A DNA stretch of 64,000 bases from Rhodococcus yunnanensis NBRC 103083 (GCF_001895005.1 NZ_BCXH01000003.1:310001-374000), one strand, 5' to 3'. Positions 50,701-58,350 are shown, numbered from the stretch's first letter. The notes: generated from the sequence alone by a model not told the origin. A program made the numbers and translations.

Positions 50701-51653
50701 CACGCGACGACGGTGGCCTCGGTCGGGCCGTAGGTGTTCCACACCTCGCGGCCGTCGACGGCAAGACGTTCGGCCAGTTCGGGTGGGCAGGCTTCGCCGC
50801 CGAAGATGAGCAGCCGCACGGCCTCCAGTGCCACCGCGGGCCACAGCGACGCGAGCGTCGGAACCGTCGAGACGACGCTGATGTCTCGTGAGACCAGCCA
50901 CGGGCCGAGATCGAACCCGCTGCGGACGAGTGAACGCGGGGCAGGCACGAGGCATGCACCGTGACGCCATGCCAGCCACATCTCCTCGCACGACGCGTCG
51001 AAGGCCACGGACAGACCGGCCAGCACGCGGTCGCCTGGCCCGAGCGGATCCTCTCTCATGAACATCCGCGCTTCGGCGTCGACGAACGCCGCGGCGTTGC
51101 GATGGCTGACGGCCACGCCCTTGGGTGTTCCCGTCGAACCGGAGGTGAAGATGACCCATGCGTCGTCGTCGGGCGACGGCGTGGTGAGCGCGACCGGGGC
51201 CGGGATGTCCTGTTTCTCGGCGGTTCCAGCGGCGATGCCGCCGGCCGTCACGACGGCAGTGACCTTCGCCTCACCGAAGACAAGGTCCGCTCGTTCGTCC
51301 GGATCGTCCGCGTCGACGGGCACGTACGCGGCCCCGGCGTTGAGGATCGACAGAATCGCGACGTACAACGAGAACGAGCCCGACGGCATCCTGATCCCGA
51401 CGCGATCCCCGCGGCGGACACCCGCCCTGGCCAGCCACTGTGCACCCTCGTCGATGTCCTCGAGCAGCTCTCGGTAGGTGACCGACGTCGTGCCGTCGTC
51501 GATCGCCGCGGCGTCGGGAAACGTGGAGGTGGTGGAACGCAGAATGTCGATGAGCGTCCGCTCCTGTGGAGCGCGCTCCGCGCGGAGAAATTCGGCGGGG
51601 ACCGTAGCCGTCAGCTGCGGGTTCGCCGAATCCGACTGTGATTGCACAGACAA
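47718..51653 (-). CDS. Pls/PosA-type nonribosomal peptide synthetase
   Basis: A 1311-residue protein. Adenylation domain about 30-500 (VIFTSGSTGTPKGVAVSHRN, then TYGPTEATV-like and TSGKVDRNAL), a carrier domain about 525-590 with the phosphopantetheine Ser in GGGSLSAAQL, then a membrane part with three sets of left-handed beta-helix (hexapeptide) repeats separated by helix groups. No condensation domain. This is the layout of Pls (epsilon-poly-lysine synthetase)-like proteins. The start is TTG at 51651-51653 with AAGGA upstream. It may make an amino-acid homopolymer or an amide. Confidence 0.88.
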   Translation of the reverse strand: MSVQSQSDSANPQLTATVPAEFLRAERAPQERTLIDILRSTTSTFPDAAAIDDGTTSVTYRELLEDIDEGAQWLARAGVRRGDRVGIRMPSGSFSLYVAILSILNAGAAYVPVDADDPDERADLVFGEAKVTAVVTAGGIAAGTAEKQDIPAPVALTTPSPDDDAWVIFTSGSTGTPKGVAVSHRNAAAFVDAEARMFMREDPLGPGDRVLAGLSVAFDASCEEMWLAWRHGACLVPAPRSLVRSGFDLGPWLVSRDISVVSTVPTLASLWPAVALEAVRLLIFGGEACPPELAERLAVDGREVWNTYGPTEATVVACASIMDGKGPVRIGLPLDGWDLAVVDASGNPVAVGEVGELVIGGVGLARYLDPAKDAEKYAPMPSLGWDRAYRSGDLVRLELEGLLFQGRADDQVKLGGRRIELGEIDNALQALPGVGGAAAAVRKTGAGNSVLIGYLASTNPDFDLDAARAILAEQLPAALVPRLALVEEMPTRTSGKVDRNALPWPLPGMGGASDLDGTAGWVAALWTNILGAQVNDENADFFQNGGGSLSAAQLVTALRERFPEITVAQLYDHPRLGSLARYLDELKPPVEVVPRDVEPTPRSAQWAQIAATVPLTTLTGLQWVTWVGVLFNVMSWFADVSWAPTVSWWWILLAFVLFITPVGRMAISVVGSRILLAGVKPGAYRRGGSAHIRLWAATRLTDASGASNLSGAPWMVYYARALGAKIGKGVDLHTLPPVTGMLELGDGCSVEPEVDLTGHWIDGDIVYIGGIKIGAGAAVGARSTLLPGTSIGKNAVVSAGSAVVGRVKAGQLWAGSPATKVGKAEHPWPEHAPPRATRWVLAYGVASLFLSGMAIFSLGVSLVLMGWWLHTATTMWGALGRAAIMLPLATLVSLGVFALITLIAVRILSIGLTEGYHPVRSRIGWQVWATERLMDSARTFLFPLYASLLTPHWLRLLGAKIGKDVEASTVLMIPKFTTVADGAFLADDTMVASYELGGGWMHLGDAKVGKRAFLGNSGMTGPGRTVPKNGLVAVLSATPDKAKSGSSWLGSPPVRLRRAAGRADSSRTFDPPTKLKVARSFVETCRLIPVMVTFGIGLGVLFALTWLAHEYGYWLAALLSGVVLLIAGAVAAAVSAVAKWMWVGRIDKVEHPLWSSFVWRNEVADTFVETVAAPWFARAAEGTAVLNMWLRWLGADIGRGVWCETYWLPEADLVTLADGATVNRGCVVQTHLFHDRIMSMDSVTLGRGATLGQHCVALPAAGIGEGATVGPASLVMRGDTVPAHTRWQGNPIAPWAKGDPFARIVTAEVSE

Positions 51654-51829
51654 CCGGGTGTCCTTCTTCTCGAGTGGTACCGAAATGCGAGTGAACGTCG
51701 TCGGTCGTTATCTCATGTTCGGTTGGCCAGCAGATGAACAGACGTCGGTCTTCGGGCTCGGCACTGCGCGAAGTCTACTCGGCGCACGGGCGGAGGCTGC
51801 GGAACGACGCGGGGGTCAGGCGCGGTGCC

Positions 51830-51892
51830 GCGGGTGGTCACGGGCGGGGCGGCGGGTGGTCACGGGCGGGGCGGCGGGTGGTCACGGGCGGG
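51830..51892. repeat. 22-bp tandem array between synthetase and riboswitch
   Basis: Three units starting GCGGGTGGTCACGGGCGGGG at 51830, 51852 and 51874; the last is partial. It lies in the spacer upstream of the SAM-IV promoter, with no gene inside. Confidence 0.9.
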
Positions 51893-51918
51893 CGCCGGCG
51901 GGGTTTCCTACCTGCCGG

Positions 51919-51947
51919 GTTGACAACCTCTGCGTCTGTTTGTCATT
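51919..51947 (+). promoter_or_regulatory. Candidate promoter for the SAM-IV transcript
   Basis: TTGACA, a perfect -35 box, about 17 bp before TCATTC (weak -10), positioned just upstream of the riboswitch start. Confidence 0.5.
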
Positions 51948-51956
51948 CTCTGTGTC

Positions 51957-52074
51957 AGGTCATGAGTACCAGCATCAAGCCCCGGCTTGCTGGTCGGCAA
52001 CCCTCCTCCGCGGTGGGGTGCTCCGGGTGACGACCAGGCCGACGCCGGAAAACCGGTGCGGCAAGCGCGGACTC
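51957..52074 (+). promoter_or_regulatory. SAM-IV riboswitch
   Basis: GGTCATGAGTACCAGCATCA, AGCCCCGGCTTGCTGG, CGGCAACCCTCC, CGCGGTGGGGTGCTCCGGGT and GACGACCAGG follow in the order of the SAM-IV consensus, including the strongly conserved core around CATGAGT and the pseudoknot strand GGTGGGGTG. SAM-IV is found in actinobacteria and normally shuts down sulfur genes when SAM is high. It lies about 60 bp upstream of a PLP enzyme. Confidence 0.9.
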
Positions 52075-52134
52075 GACTTGCTGTGAAATTACTTCACGTT
52101 ATCGATGTCCCTTGATCGACAAGGGTGAATTGTC

Positions 52135-53478
52135 ATGACTGCTGTCCTCGAAAACTCCTGTGCGCCTTTTGCTGCTGTCAGTGGAGCCGATCTGCAGGTG
52201 CCGCTCGTCGACGGCACCACGTGCACGTACGCCAACTTCGATTACGCGGCGAGCGCGCCTGCACTGGACGCGGTGACCGACCGGATCGCCGAGTTGTTGC
52301 CGTACTACTCGAGTGTTCACCGCGGCGCCGGCTATGCCTCGCGGGTGAGTACCGCAGCGTACGAGAAGGCCCGCGTCACGGTAGCGAATTTCGTTGGCGC
52401 GCAATCCGACTCCGTCGTCGTGTTCACCAGGAACACCACCGACTCGTTGAATTTGCTCGCCGGATGTGTTCCAGGGGAGACGGTGGTGCTCGATATCGAG
52501 CATCACGCGAATCTGTTGCCGTGGAACGGTCGTCGAGTAGTGGTTGCCGCGGATTCGGTGGCCGAGACCGTTCGGCGTATCGAGGCGGAACTGGCGAGCA
52601 AGCCCGCCGCGCTTCTGGCCGTGACGGGTGCGTCCAACGTCACCGGTGAGGTGCTGCCCATCGAAGATCTCGCGGATCTGGCGCATCGATACGGTGCACG
52701 CATTCTCGTCGACGGCGCCCAGTTGGTGCCGCATCGTCGGGTGGATATCGGCGAGCTCGGCGTCGACTACCTCGCCTTCTCCGGCCACAAGCTCTACGCC
52801 CCGCACGGCGCCGGGGTGCTGATCGGGAAGCGGGATTGGCTCGACGCAGGCGAGCCGTACCTGGCCGGTGGCGGTGCCGTGCGCAGCGTGCGGATCGACC
52901 GCACCGAGTGGGCGCTCTCGCCGGCACGGCACGAGGCCGGGACCCCCAACGTGCTCGGTGTCGCCGCGCTCGCAGCGGCGTGTGACGCCGTCGCGGCCCA
53001 CGAGGCGGCAGGCGCGGTCGAGCACGAGCGTCGACTCTCCGCTCGGCTGCGGCACGGGTTGCAGGCGATCACGGGTGTGGACCTTCTTCAGGTCTGGAAC
53101 GACTCCCCGGACAGTGTGGGCATTGTCACATTCACGGTCGACGGATACGGGCCGGGCGAGGTTGCCGCATACCTCTCCGCAGAGCACGGAATCGGTGTGC
53201 GCGACGGTAAGTTCTGTGCTCACCCGTTGCTGGCGCGACTCGGTCATGCAGGCGGCGCCGTGCGGGCCAGCCTGGGACTCGGTAGCTCCGAAGCCGATGT
53301 GGACCGCCTCGTCGGCGCAGTCGAACTGCTTGTACAGGACGGTCCGTCGTGGTCCTACGAGGAGGACAACGGTTGGTGGAATCCGGTGCCGGACCCCCGC
53401 CCGTTCCCCGATCTGGCGGACGGCAGCGCAGGTGTGGGATCCCCGTGCGCGACCGGAGAGGTTAGCATCGACTCATGA
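52135..53478 (+). CDS. Class V aminotransferase-fold PLP enzyme (cysteine desulfurase-like)
   Basis: A 447-residue PLP enzyme. It has TNFDYAASAPALDAVTDRIA-like start, EHHANLLPWNG, the PLP lysine in AFSGHKLYAPHGAGVLIG and DGAQLVPHRRVDIGELGVDY. The fold is that of cysteine desulfurase/SufS, so it may release or transfer sulfur from cysteine, homocysteine or a similar compound. The SAM-IV riboswitch upstream marks it as a sulfur gene. Its stop overlaps (ATGA) the start of a Cys-rich leader peptide. Confidence 0.9.
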   Translation: MTAVLENSCAPFAAVSGADLQVPLVDGTTCTYANFDYAASAPALDAVTDRIAELLPYYSSVHRGAGYASRVSTAAYEKARVTVANFVGAQSDSVVVFTRNTTDSLNLLAGCVPGETVVLDIEHHANLLPWNGRRVVVAADSVAETVRRIEAELASKPAALLAVTGASNVTGEVLPIEDLADLAHRYGARILVDGAQLVPHRRVDIGELGVDYLAFSGHKLYAPHGAGVLIGKRDWLDAGEPYLAGGGAVRSVRIDRTEWALSPARHEAGTPNVLGVAALAAACDAVAAHEAAGAVEHERRLSARLRHGLQAITGVDLLQVWNDSPDSVGIVTFTVDGYGPGEVAAYLSAEHGIGVRDGKFCAHPLLARLGHAGGAVRASLGLGSSEADVDRLVGAVELLVQDGPSWSYEEDNGWWNPVPDPRPFPDLADGSAGVGSPCATGEVSIDS

Positions 53479-53570
53479 CAGCAAATGTCGTGTGGCGCAA
53501 CCGCCGTTGGTGCGACAGGTACGTCGATCTCTGCCGTACCGCATCCGGTTCGTGTAAGGGTTCGGGCTGA
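53475..53570 (+). CDS. Cys-rich leader peptide (attenuator type)
   Basis: A 31-residue open frame coupled to the PLP gene by ATGA. It contains RYVDLCRTASGSC, the pattern of actinobacterial cysteine-responsive leader peptides (DLCRxxSxxC), in which stalling at Cys codons controls the downstream gene. Just at its stop a small hairpin GGGCT / AGCCC can form, and 76 bp further is the start of the LLM-like gene. Confidence 0.75.
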   Translation: MTANVVWRNRRWCDRYVDLCRTASGSCKGSG

Positions 53571-53646
53571 ATCAGCCCTGTCGTTCGCAGGATCAGCTCT
53601 TGCGCCCATTCGCCGATTCCTTTCTTGCACGAGAAAGACACACTTC

Positions 53647-54210
53647 ATGTCGAACTTTTCACCGGTCCGCGTTGCAGTCGCAGGGTCCGCTGCAGTCCCA
53701 GGGTCCGCTGCAGTCCCAGGGTCCGAAGCCTGGACCGAGATCACCGCCTGGACCGAGATCACCGACGCCGAGTCGACGCAGTCGGTCGTCCGCATCCACG
53801 CGGAGGACCTCCGTGACGGGCAGCAGCAGCGGTCGCGTCTACGGGCCGAGGCCGTCGAATCGGGCACCGACGCCGACAGCGTCGCGGTGTTCCTCGACGT
53901 CGAAATCCACATCGCCGACGACGCAAGGACCGCGCGTCGCGAGTTCGCTGCCCTGGATGTACCTGCCGTCCCCGGTTCGATCCGTTACGTCGGAACGCCG
54001 TCAGGGCTGGCCGGGCTCGTCGCCGATGTGAAGGCCGCAGAGGTGGCCGACGGGGTCACTCTCATCGCTCTCGAATCGGGTCATCGCAGCCTCGACAAGG
54101 TCGCGGGTGGCGTCGTGTCGTGGTTGGAGGACCGCGGAGTCGTGTTCTCCTCGGAGGCAGTGCTGGCGGCAACCGGAACCAGGCCCACCACGCGAGTCCT
54201 CGCCTCCTGA
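53647..54210 (+). CDS. LLM-like C-terminal fragment protein
   Basis: A 187-residue protein. Its second half (VFLDVEIHIADDARTARREF, then IRYVGTPSGLAGLVADVKAA) matches the C-terminal segment of flavin-dependent LLM enzymes, but the catalytic N-terminal barrel is missing. The first 45 residues contain GSAAVP and WTEITA duplications. It is controlled by the Cys-rich leader peptide. It may be a partner or a remnant of a sulfur-linked monooxygenase. Confidence 0.65.
   Translation: MSNFSPVRVAVAGSAAVPGSAAVPGSEAWTEITAWTEITDAESTQSVVRIHAEDLRDGQQQRSRLRAEAVESGTDADSVAVFLDVEIHIADDARTARREFAALDVPAVPGSIRYVGTPSGLAGLVADVKAAEVADGVTLIALESGHRSLDKVAGGVVSWLEDRGVVFSSEAVLAATGTRPTTRVLAS
53674..53766. repeat. Two sets of 18-bp in-frame duplications
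   Basis: GCAGTCCCAGGGTCCGCT three times (53674, 53692, 53710; first copy with one difference) and TGGACCGAGATCACCGCC twice (53731, 53749). They give AVPGSA and WTEITA repeats. All units are 18 bp. Confidence 0.9.
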
Positions 54211-54218
54211 CACGCTCG

Positions 54219-54270
54219 GTCATGTCGCTGTGAGGTCATGTTCCTGTGAGGTCATGTTCCTGTCATGTCA
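54219..54270. repeat. 16-bp tandem array between convergent genes
   Basis: GTCATGTCGCTGTGAG, GTCATGTTCCTGTGAG and GTCATGTTCCTGTCAT at 54219, 54235 and 54251. On the minus strand the array starts at the TGA stop of the YbaK-like gene (complement of 54263-54265). Confidence 0.85.
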
Positions 54271-54736
54271 CGTCTACGGCCAGGCCTGCGGTGATGCGAA
54301 GGAGTTCGGCGGAGGTCGTTCTGAACCGAGCGTTCGGATGACCTGCGGCGGCCCATAGTTCCGGAAACTGGGCGAGCGCCACGTCGACGAACGTCGGTAG
54401 ATTGGTCGGATGGCCTACGGGCGCGACCGAGTCGATCGGCTGTCCGGTGCAATGCGCGATCAGATCGAGCGGAGCCTCGGTCAACGTTCCGTCCAGACGC
54501 TTGCCGGTGGCGTCCAAGTTGACGTGATGCGCAGCCGAGACCAGCAGCAGCACCGGGTCGTCGTCGAGCAGAAACACCTGCGATTCGACGAGTGCACCGA
54601 CTGCGACGCCGAGTGATTCGGCGACCGCGTCGGCGGATGCCGTCGGTTCGGGAGATGTCACGACGACCCCGTGGTGCCCGCGCGAGATCAGGATGTCTGC
54701 GACGTGGGCTGCGTTCGGGTGAAGAAGCCGGGGCAT
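54263..54736 (-). CDS. YbaK/EbsC-family aminoacyl-tRNA deacylase
   Basis: A 157-residue protein with VESQVFLLDDDPVLLLVSAA and HHVNLDATGKRLDGTL, then DSVAPVGHPTNLPTFVDVAL, typical of the YbaK/ProX editing domain (Cys-tRNA(Pro) deacylase type). It removes wrongly attached amino acids from tRNA. The ATG at 54736 is preferred over a TTG at 54742. The next minus gene upstream is allantoicase. Confidence 0.9.
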   Translation of the reverse strand: MPRLLHPNAAHVADILISRGHHGVVVTSPEPTASADAVAESLGVAVGALVESQVFLLDDDPVLLLVSAAHHVNLDATGKRLDGTLTEAPLDLIAHCTGQPIDSVAPVGHPTNLPTFVDVALAQFPELWAAAGHPNARFRTTSAELLRITAGLAVDVT

Positions 54737-54803
54737 AACCAAAGGGTATTGCTACTGCGGCTGGTTCGCAGCCATAGACGCGCAGCCCGAGTGGCGACTC
54801 GGA

Positions 54804-55763
54804 CTATTTCGTCAGATCACCGAACAATCGAAGCCGAGCCATGCCGCCGTCGGGGTAGATGTCCATGCGCACTTCGGAAACCGGCTCGGAGCGGTCGAGG
54901 ACGAAGCGGTGCCGCGTGTCGGGTTGGAGCCGAGTGCGGGGGAGGAGTTCGACCCACTCCCCGTCGTCGAGGCGGCCGTGCAGAGATGCCGCGCCGGGGG
55001 CGTTGCCGAGGAAGCACGAGGTGTCCAGTTCGGCGAGGGCGATCGTGCCTGTACCGGCGAGCGCGACCTGCACCCAGTCGTTGGCGTCGTTGCGGCGACG
55101 CGAGGTCTCCCATCCCTCGCCCATGGACCGCGGCGGGCCGGGGAACAACAGGTTGTTGGGCGAGCTGTAGAACATGTTGGAGCATGCCGTGACGTAGGCG
55201 CCGTTCTCGAGTGCGGCGAGGTCCAGCGGCCCGGCGCCGAGGAACCGGGGATCAGGTCGTCCGCGGCCGAGAACGCGCAATCGGGCGACGCCGCCGTCGG
55301 GGTAGATCGAGAGCTTCACGTGTGTCCAGCGCTCGTCGGAGGACACCTCGAACCGATTCTCCGAGTCGCCGTTCACTGCGCTCTTGGGCACGATGGTTTC
55401 CCACTCGGCGCCGCTGTATAGCTCGGTCGCGGACGGGAAACCGTCGATCGATGTCGCCTCGATGGAGATCTCGGGCGGGTAGTTGCCGGTGAACCAGGCC
55501 GTGTCGACGATGACGGCGTCGACGACCCCTGCCGCGCCCAACCGGACGATCGCCTCGTCGTACCCCGATTCGCGGCGGCGACGCGTCTCCCAGCCGTCGT
55601 AGATCTGTCCTTTGTGGCCGAAGGTGGCGCTCTCGTAGCTCGCCTTTCCTGGCTTGACGAGATTCTCCTTCTCCGCGAACGTTTCGTCGTTCGCCCACAC
55701 GACGGCGCCGCCCAGGGTTCGGACGGCGAGGTCGGGCAAGGGAAGAGGGAGAGAGGCTGTCAT
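54804..55763 (-). CDS. alc: Allantoicase
   Basis: A 319-residue protein with two similar galactose-binding-like repeats (GHKGQIYDGWETRRRRESGY and SMGEGWETSRRRNDANDWVQ; IYPDGGVARLRVLGRG and IYPDGGMARLRLFGDL), the allantoicase signature. It splits allantoate into ureidoglycolate and urea in purine breakdown. The start overlaps the stop of the membrane gene upstream (ATGA). The other purine gene is uraD at 57850. Confidence 0.95.
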   Translation of the reverse strand: MTASLPLPLPDLAVRTLGGAVVWANDETFAEKENLVKPGKASYESATFGHKGQIYDGWETRRRRESGYDEAIVRLGAAGVVDAVIVDTAWFTGNYPPEISIEATSIDGFPSATELYSGAEWETIVPKSAVNGDSENRFEVSSDERWTHVKLSIYPDGGVARLRVLGRGRPDPRFLGAGPLDLAALENGAYVTACSNMFYSSPNNLLFPGPPRSMGEGWETSRRRNDANDWVQVALAGTGTIALAELDTSCFLGNAPGAASLHGRLDDGEWVELLPRTRLQPDTRHRFVLDRSEPVSEVRMDIYPDGGMARLRLFGDLTK

Positions 55764-56773
55764 ACCACCGAGGATACTGGGCGGTCCTCGTCCTTCGGTG
55801 CGGCCGACGGACGCGTCTTCCGCCGCGTGAAACCGAAGAGCAGAGCCACCCCGACGACCGTGTAGATCGCGAGCGCCGCGGCGGGTTGGCCGAGCCCGGT
55901 GCCGGAGAAGTAGACGATGCTCCGCACCCCTTCGGTGCCGATACCAGGGGTGATCCATCGCCCGACGGCCGCGTAGAACTCGGGAAGCACGTTCGGTCCG
56001 AATGCTCCTCCCGCACTGGGGTTTCCGAGGATGACGAACACGATGATCGCGATGGGGACCGCGGCGACGCCGATCGCTGCGCGCAGGCCGAGTGTGAATA
56101 CCGATGTAGCGAGCACGACCCCGGTGCCGAGTAGCCACAGAGGGAACCAATGGCCGGCGAACGTGCCGAGCACGTGCGTGGTGATGAACGCTCCGAGCGC
56201 GCCCGACAGCACTGCATATCCGGTGAAGATTCCCAGTTGCACCGCAGCGTCGGCGACCGATTTCGGGGCGCCGACGAGCAGGCCGACTGCCGCGGCCAGC
56301 AGGTAGCCGCCGACGACCCAGCCGACGGAGAGGTAGAAGCCGGACAGCCCGCGGTTGTCGTGTGCGCCGACAGGTATGTCGTCACGGACCACGAATGTGC
56401 GGTTCTGGGCGTGCTCCACCTCGGTGAAGATCGCTTCGAGCGACGTCGAGATCGAACTGCCCGCGGCGCTCGCGGTGATCAGGGTGTCGGTCCCGGTGGG
56501 GCTGATGACGAATACGCCGAGGACGTCGCGCTCACGCAACATCGCTCGCGCATCACCGGTGTCGGATGCGGTGTGCGCGTCGAGCGGCGTTCCGTCGATC
56601 GCGTTCAGTTTGTTCGCGGTGTCGGCGTCGACTCCTGCGGGTAGCCCCTGCTCGGCGACGACGGCGATGGGGATCTCCCGCGGTGTCGGCTGATGAAATG
56701 CCGCGACGTAGCTGAGGATGAATCCGAGTTGGAGTATCAGCACTCCGAACGCGAGCCAGACCACCTTGCGCAT
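55760..56773 (-). CDS. YhgE/Pip-like membrane protein
   Basis: A 337-residue protein. An N-terminal helix (VWLAFGVLILQLGFILSYVA), a periplasmic-side domain (about 30-150) and five to six helices (GFYLSVGWVVGGYLLAAAVG and on) match the ABC-2/YhgE-like group, often linked to toxin secretion or drug efflux. It is divergent from a TetR gene across a strong palindrome. Its stop overlaps allantoicase by 4 bp. Confidence 0.85.
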   Translation of the reverse strand: MRKVVWLAFGVLILQLGFILSYVAAFHQPTPREIPIAVVAEQGLPAGVDADTANKLNAIDGTPLDAHTASDTGDARAMLRERDVLGVFVISPTGTDTLITASAAGSSISTSLEAIFTEVEHAQNRTFVVRDDIPVGAHDNRGLSGFYLSVGWVVGGYLLAAAVGLLVGAPKSVADAAVQLGIFTGYAVLSGALGAFITTHVLGTFAGHWFPLWLLGTGVVLATSVFTLGLRAAIGVAAVPIAIIVFVILGNPSAGGAFGPNVLPEFYAAVGRWITPGIGTEGVRSIVYFSGTGLGQPAAALAIYTVVGVALLFGFTRRKTRPSAAPKDEDRPVSSVV

Positions 56774-56799
56774 GGGAACTCCTTCAGAAACCGATTGTG

Positions 56800-56830
56800 G
56801 ATACCGCGGGTATTGAATACCCTAGGTATC
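56800..56830. promoter_or_regulatory. TetR operator palindrome
   Basis: GATACCGCGGGTATT and AATACCCTAGGTATC, separated by one base, match at 13 of 15 positions. The dyad lies directly before the TetR start at 56831 and 26 bp from the divergent membrane gene start, so it can control both. Confidence 0.7.
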
Positions 56831-57496
56831 GTGAGCGCAGAGGGTCAAGCGAAGTGGTCGGGCACACAAGAACCTGCGTCGCGGCCGGGGCGTGAGAACG
56901 TACGCGAACGGCTGCTCGACGCGGCCGCCGACGAATTCACCGAACGTGGCTTCGCCGCAGCGAAACTCCAGGACATCGCGCGCAGGGCAGGGTTCACCAA
57001 GGGCGCCGTCTACTCCAACTTCGAGTCCAAGCAGGCACTGTTCGCCGAGCTACTGTCCAAGCGATCGATGGAGCTGGCAGCACGTGTCATCGACGACGTA
57101 TCGGGGTTGACGCCGGGCGACGCCGCAGGCCGAGGCGGGCACGCTATCGCGTCCTGGATCGTCGCCGAGCCGCGCTGGCCGCTTCTGGTCACCGAGTTCG
57201 GGATACAGGCAGGCCGGGACGAGAGCATCGCCGCCGGGTACCGCCGCGAACGTCGGAACCTGCGCGCCGAACTCGAGGCTCTCATCGCCGAACGTGCGAC
57301 GGCCTGGGGCGTAGCGGACACCTTCGATGCGCGCCGAGTCGCGACATCGCTGCTCGCGTTGATCTCCGGACTCGCCGTCGAACATTCCGTCGATCCCGAG
57401 GTAATCGATGAGACGGTCATCGGGGATGCGGTCACCGAATTGTTCGCAGGAGCACTGTCGCGAGCCAGAATCGACACGAGCGCGGCTCACGACTAG
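56831..57496 (+). CDS. TetR-family regulator
   Basis: A 221-residue regulator. The N-terminal helix-turn-helix has NVRERLLDAAADEFTERGFA and KLQDIARRAGFTKGAVYSNF, ending ESKQALF. The C-terminal ligand domain is helical. GTG start directly after the palindrome at 56800, which it probably binds to repress itself and the divergent YhgE/Pip-like gene. The ligand is unknown. Confidence 0.93.
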   Translation: MSAEGQAKWSGTQEPASRPGRENVRERLLDAAADEFTERGFAAAKLQDIARRAGFTKGAVYSNFESKQALFAELLSKRSMELAARVIDDVSGLTPGDAAGRGGHAIASWIVAEPRWPLLVTEFGIQAGRDESIAAGYRRERRNLRAELEALIAERATAWGVADTFDARRVATSLLALISGLAVEHSVDPEVIDETVIGDAVTELFAGALSRARIDTSAAHD

Positions 57497-57532
57497 CGAT
57501 TGAGTCCTCGGTCAGCGGGTACCTGATGAACT

Positions 57533-57754
57533 ATGACTGCTCAGAATCCCGAACCGGACGACACACCAGGGCTCGAACGCGGCGGTGGCGTCACGCCAGG
57601 GGACACGCCACCCGCCGAAACAGGTGTCGGGGGGCCCAACCACGAGCCGCCGCAACGATCACTTGCCATGCCGATCGTCTTCTTCGTACTCATCGGCATC
57701 GTCGTCGTCATCGTCGCGGCAGGATTGATCGGCCGCATCGCCGGATTGATCTAG
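57533..57754 (+). CDS. DUF6480-like small membrane protein
   Basis: A 73-residue protein: a disordered Pro/Gly-rich N-terminus (EPDDTPGLERGGGVTPGDTP) and one C-terminal helix (PIVFFVLIGIVVVIVAAGLI). This layout matches actinobacterial DUF6480. Function unknown. A 16-bp repeat array follows 15 bp later. Confidence 0.8.
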   Translation: MTAQNPEPDDTPGLERGGGVTPGDTPPAETGVGGPNHEPPQRSLAMPIVFFVLIGIVVVIVAAGLIGRIAGLI

Positions 57755-57769
57755 CAGATCGACCGGTGT

Positions 57770-57864
57770 TTTCAGTGCAGGGATTTCAGTACAGAGCCGT
57801 TTCAGTACAGGGCCATCTCAGTACAGGGCCATTTCAATACAGAGCCATTTCAGTACAGGGGCCA
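57770..57864. repeat. 16-bp tandem array across the uraD stop
   Basis: About six units of the type TTTCAGTACAGGGCCA start at 57770, 57784, 57800, 57816, 57832 and 57848. The first and last differ slightly in length. The uraD stop (complement of 57850-57852) lies in the last one, so five units are beyond the gene. Confidence 0.92.
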
Positions 57865-58350
57865 ACCACCCTCGGGGCCGAGAAGGCGGCCGAGCCGGAG
57901 TCGATTGATCTTTGCGAGCTCCTCGCGCATCACCTTGCGTTCGGTATCGAGACCGTTGTCCAGGCGGTGACCCAGATCGATCAGCACTGTTCGAGGGTCG
58001 GCGCTGCCGCCGTCGAGTGCGGCCGAACACACGATGTACCCGAATCCGAACCGCTCGACGTACATTCGGCACGCGTCGATGAGGACGCTCTGCGTCGCCG
58101 GATCCATTCCGGCGCACTTCTTGCCGGTCGGAGGATGTGTGGACACGAGAGCGTCGATGTCCGCGTCCGACAGTTCGCCGAGTTCGGCGTCGGCTCCGGT
58201 GAACAGATCCATATGTGAGGTGTACGACCTGCCGTCCGCCACTCTCGACGCCCACGTGACCGAACCGCAGCACTCGTACAGCGCGTGCACTGCTTTTCGA
58301 CGCGGCAGGTCGTTGAACGTCTCCAACCCAAGACCCTGATGCATCATCAT
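57850..58350 (-). CDS. uraD: OHCU decarboxylase
   Basis: A 166-residue protein: LETFNDLPRRKAVHALYECC, GSVTWASRVADGRSY, THPPTGKK, FGFGYIVCSA and LAKINRLRLGRLL match the family's motif order. It decarboxylates 2-oxo-4-hydroxy-4-carboxy-5-ureidoimidazoline to S-allantoin. The usual HPRIG motif reads HPPTG here. Three ATGs are possible at 58350, 58347 and 58344. It lies 2 kb from allantoicase and belongs to the same purine pathway. Confidence 0.88.
   Translation of the reverse strand: MMMHQGLGLETFNDLPRRKAVHALYECCGSVTWASRVADGRSYTSHMDLFTGADAELGELSDADIDALVSTHPPTGKKCAGMDPATQSVLIDACRMYVERFGFGYIVCSAALDGGSADPRTVLIDLGHRLDNGLDTERKVMREELAKINRLRLGRLLGPEGGWPLY

Noticed and set aside
57770-57864. CRISPR-like array
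   Set aside because: Units are contiguous, 16 bp, and without spacers; no cas gene is in the window. It is a simple tandem duplication.
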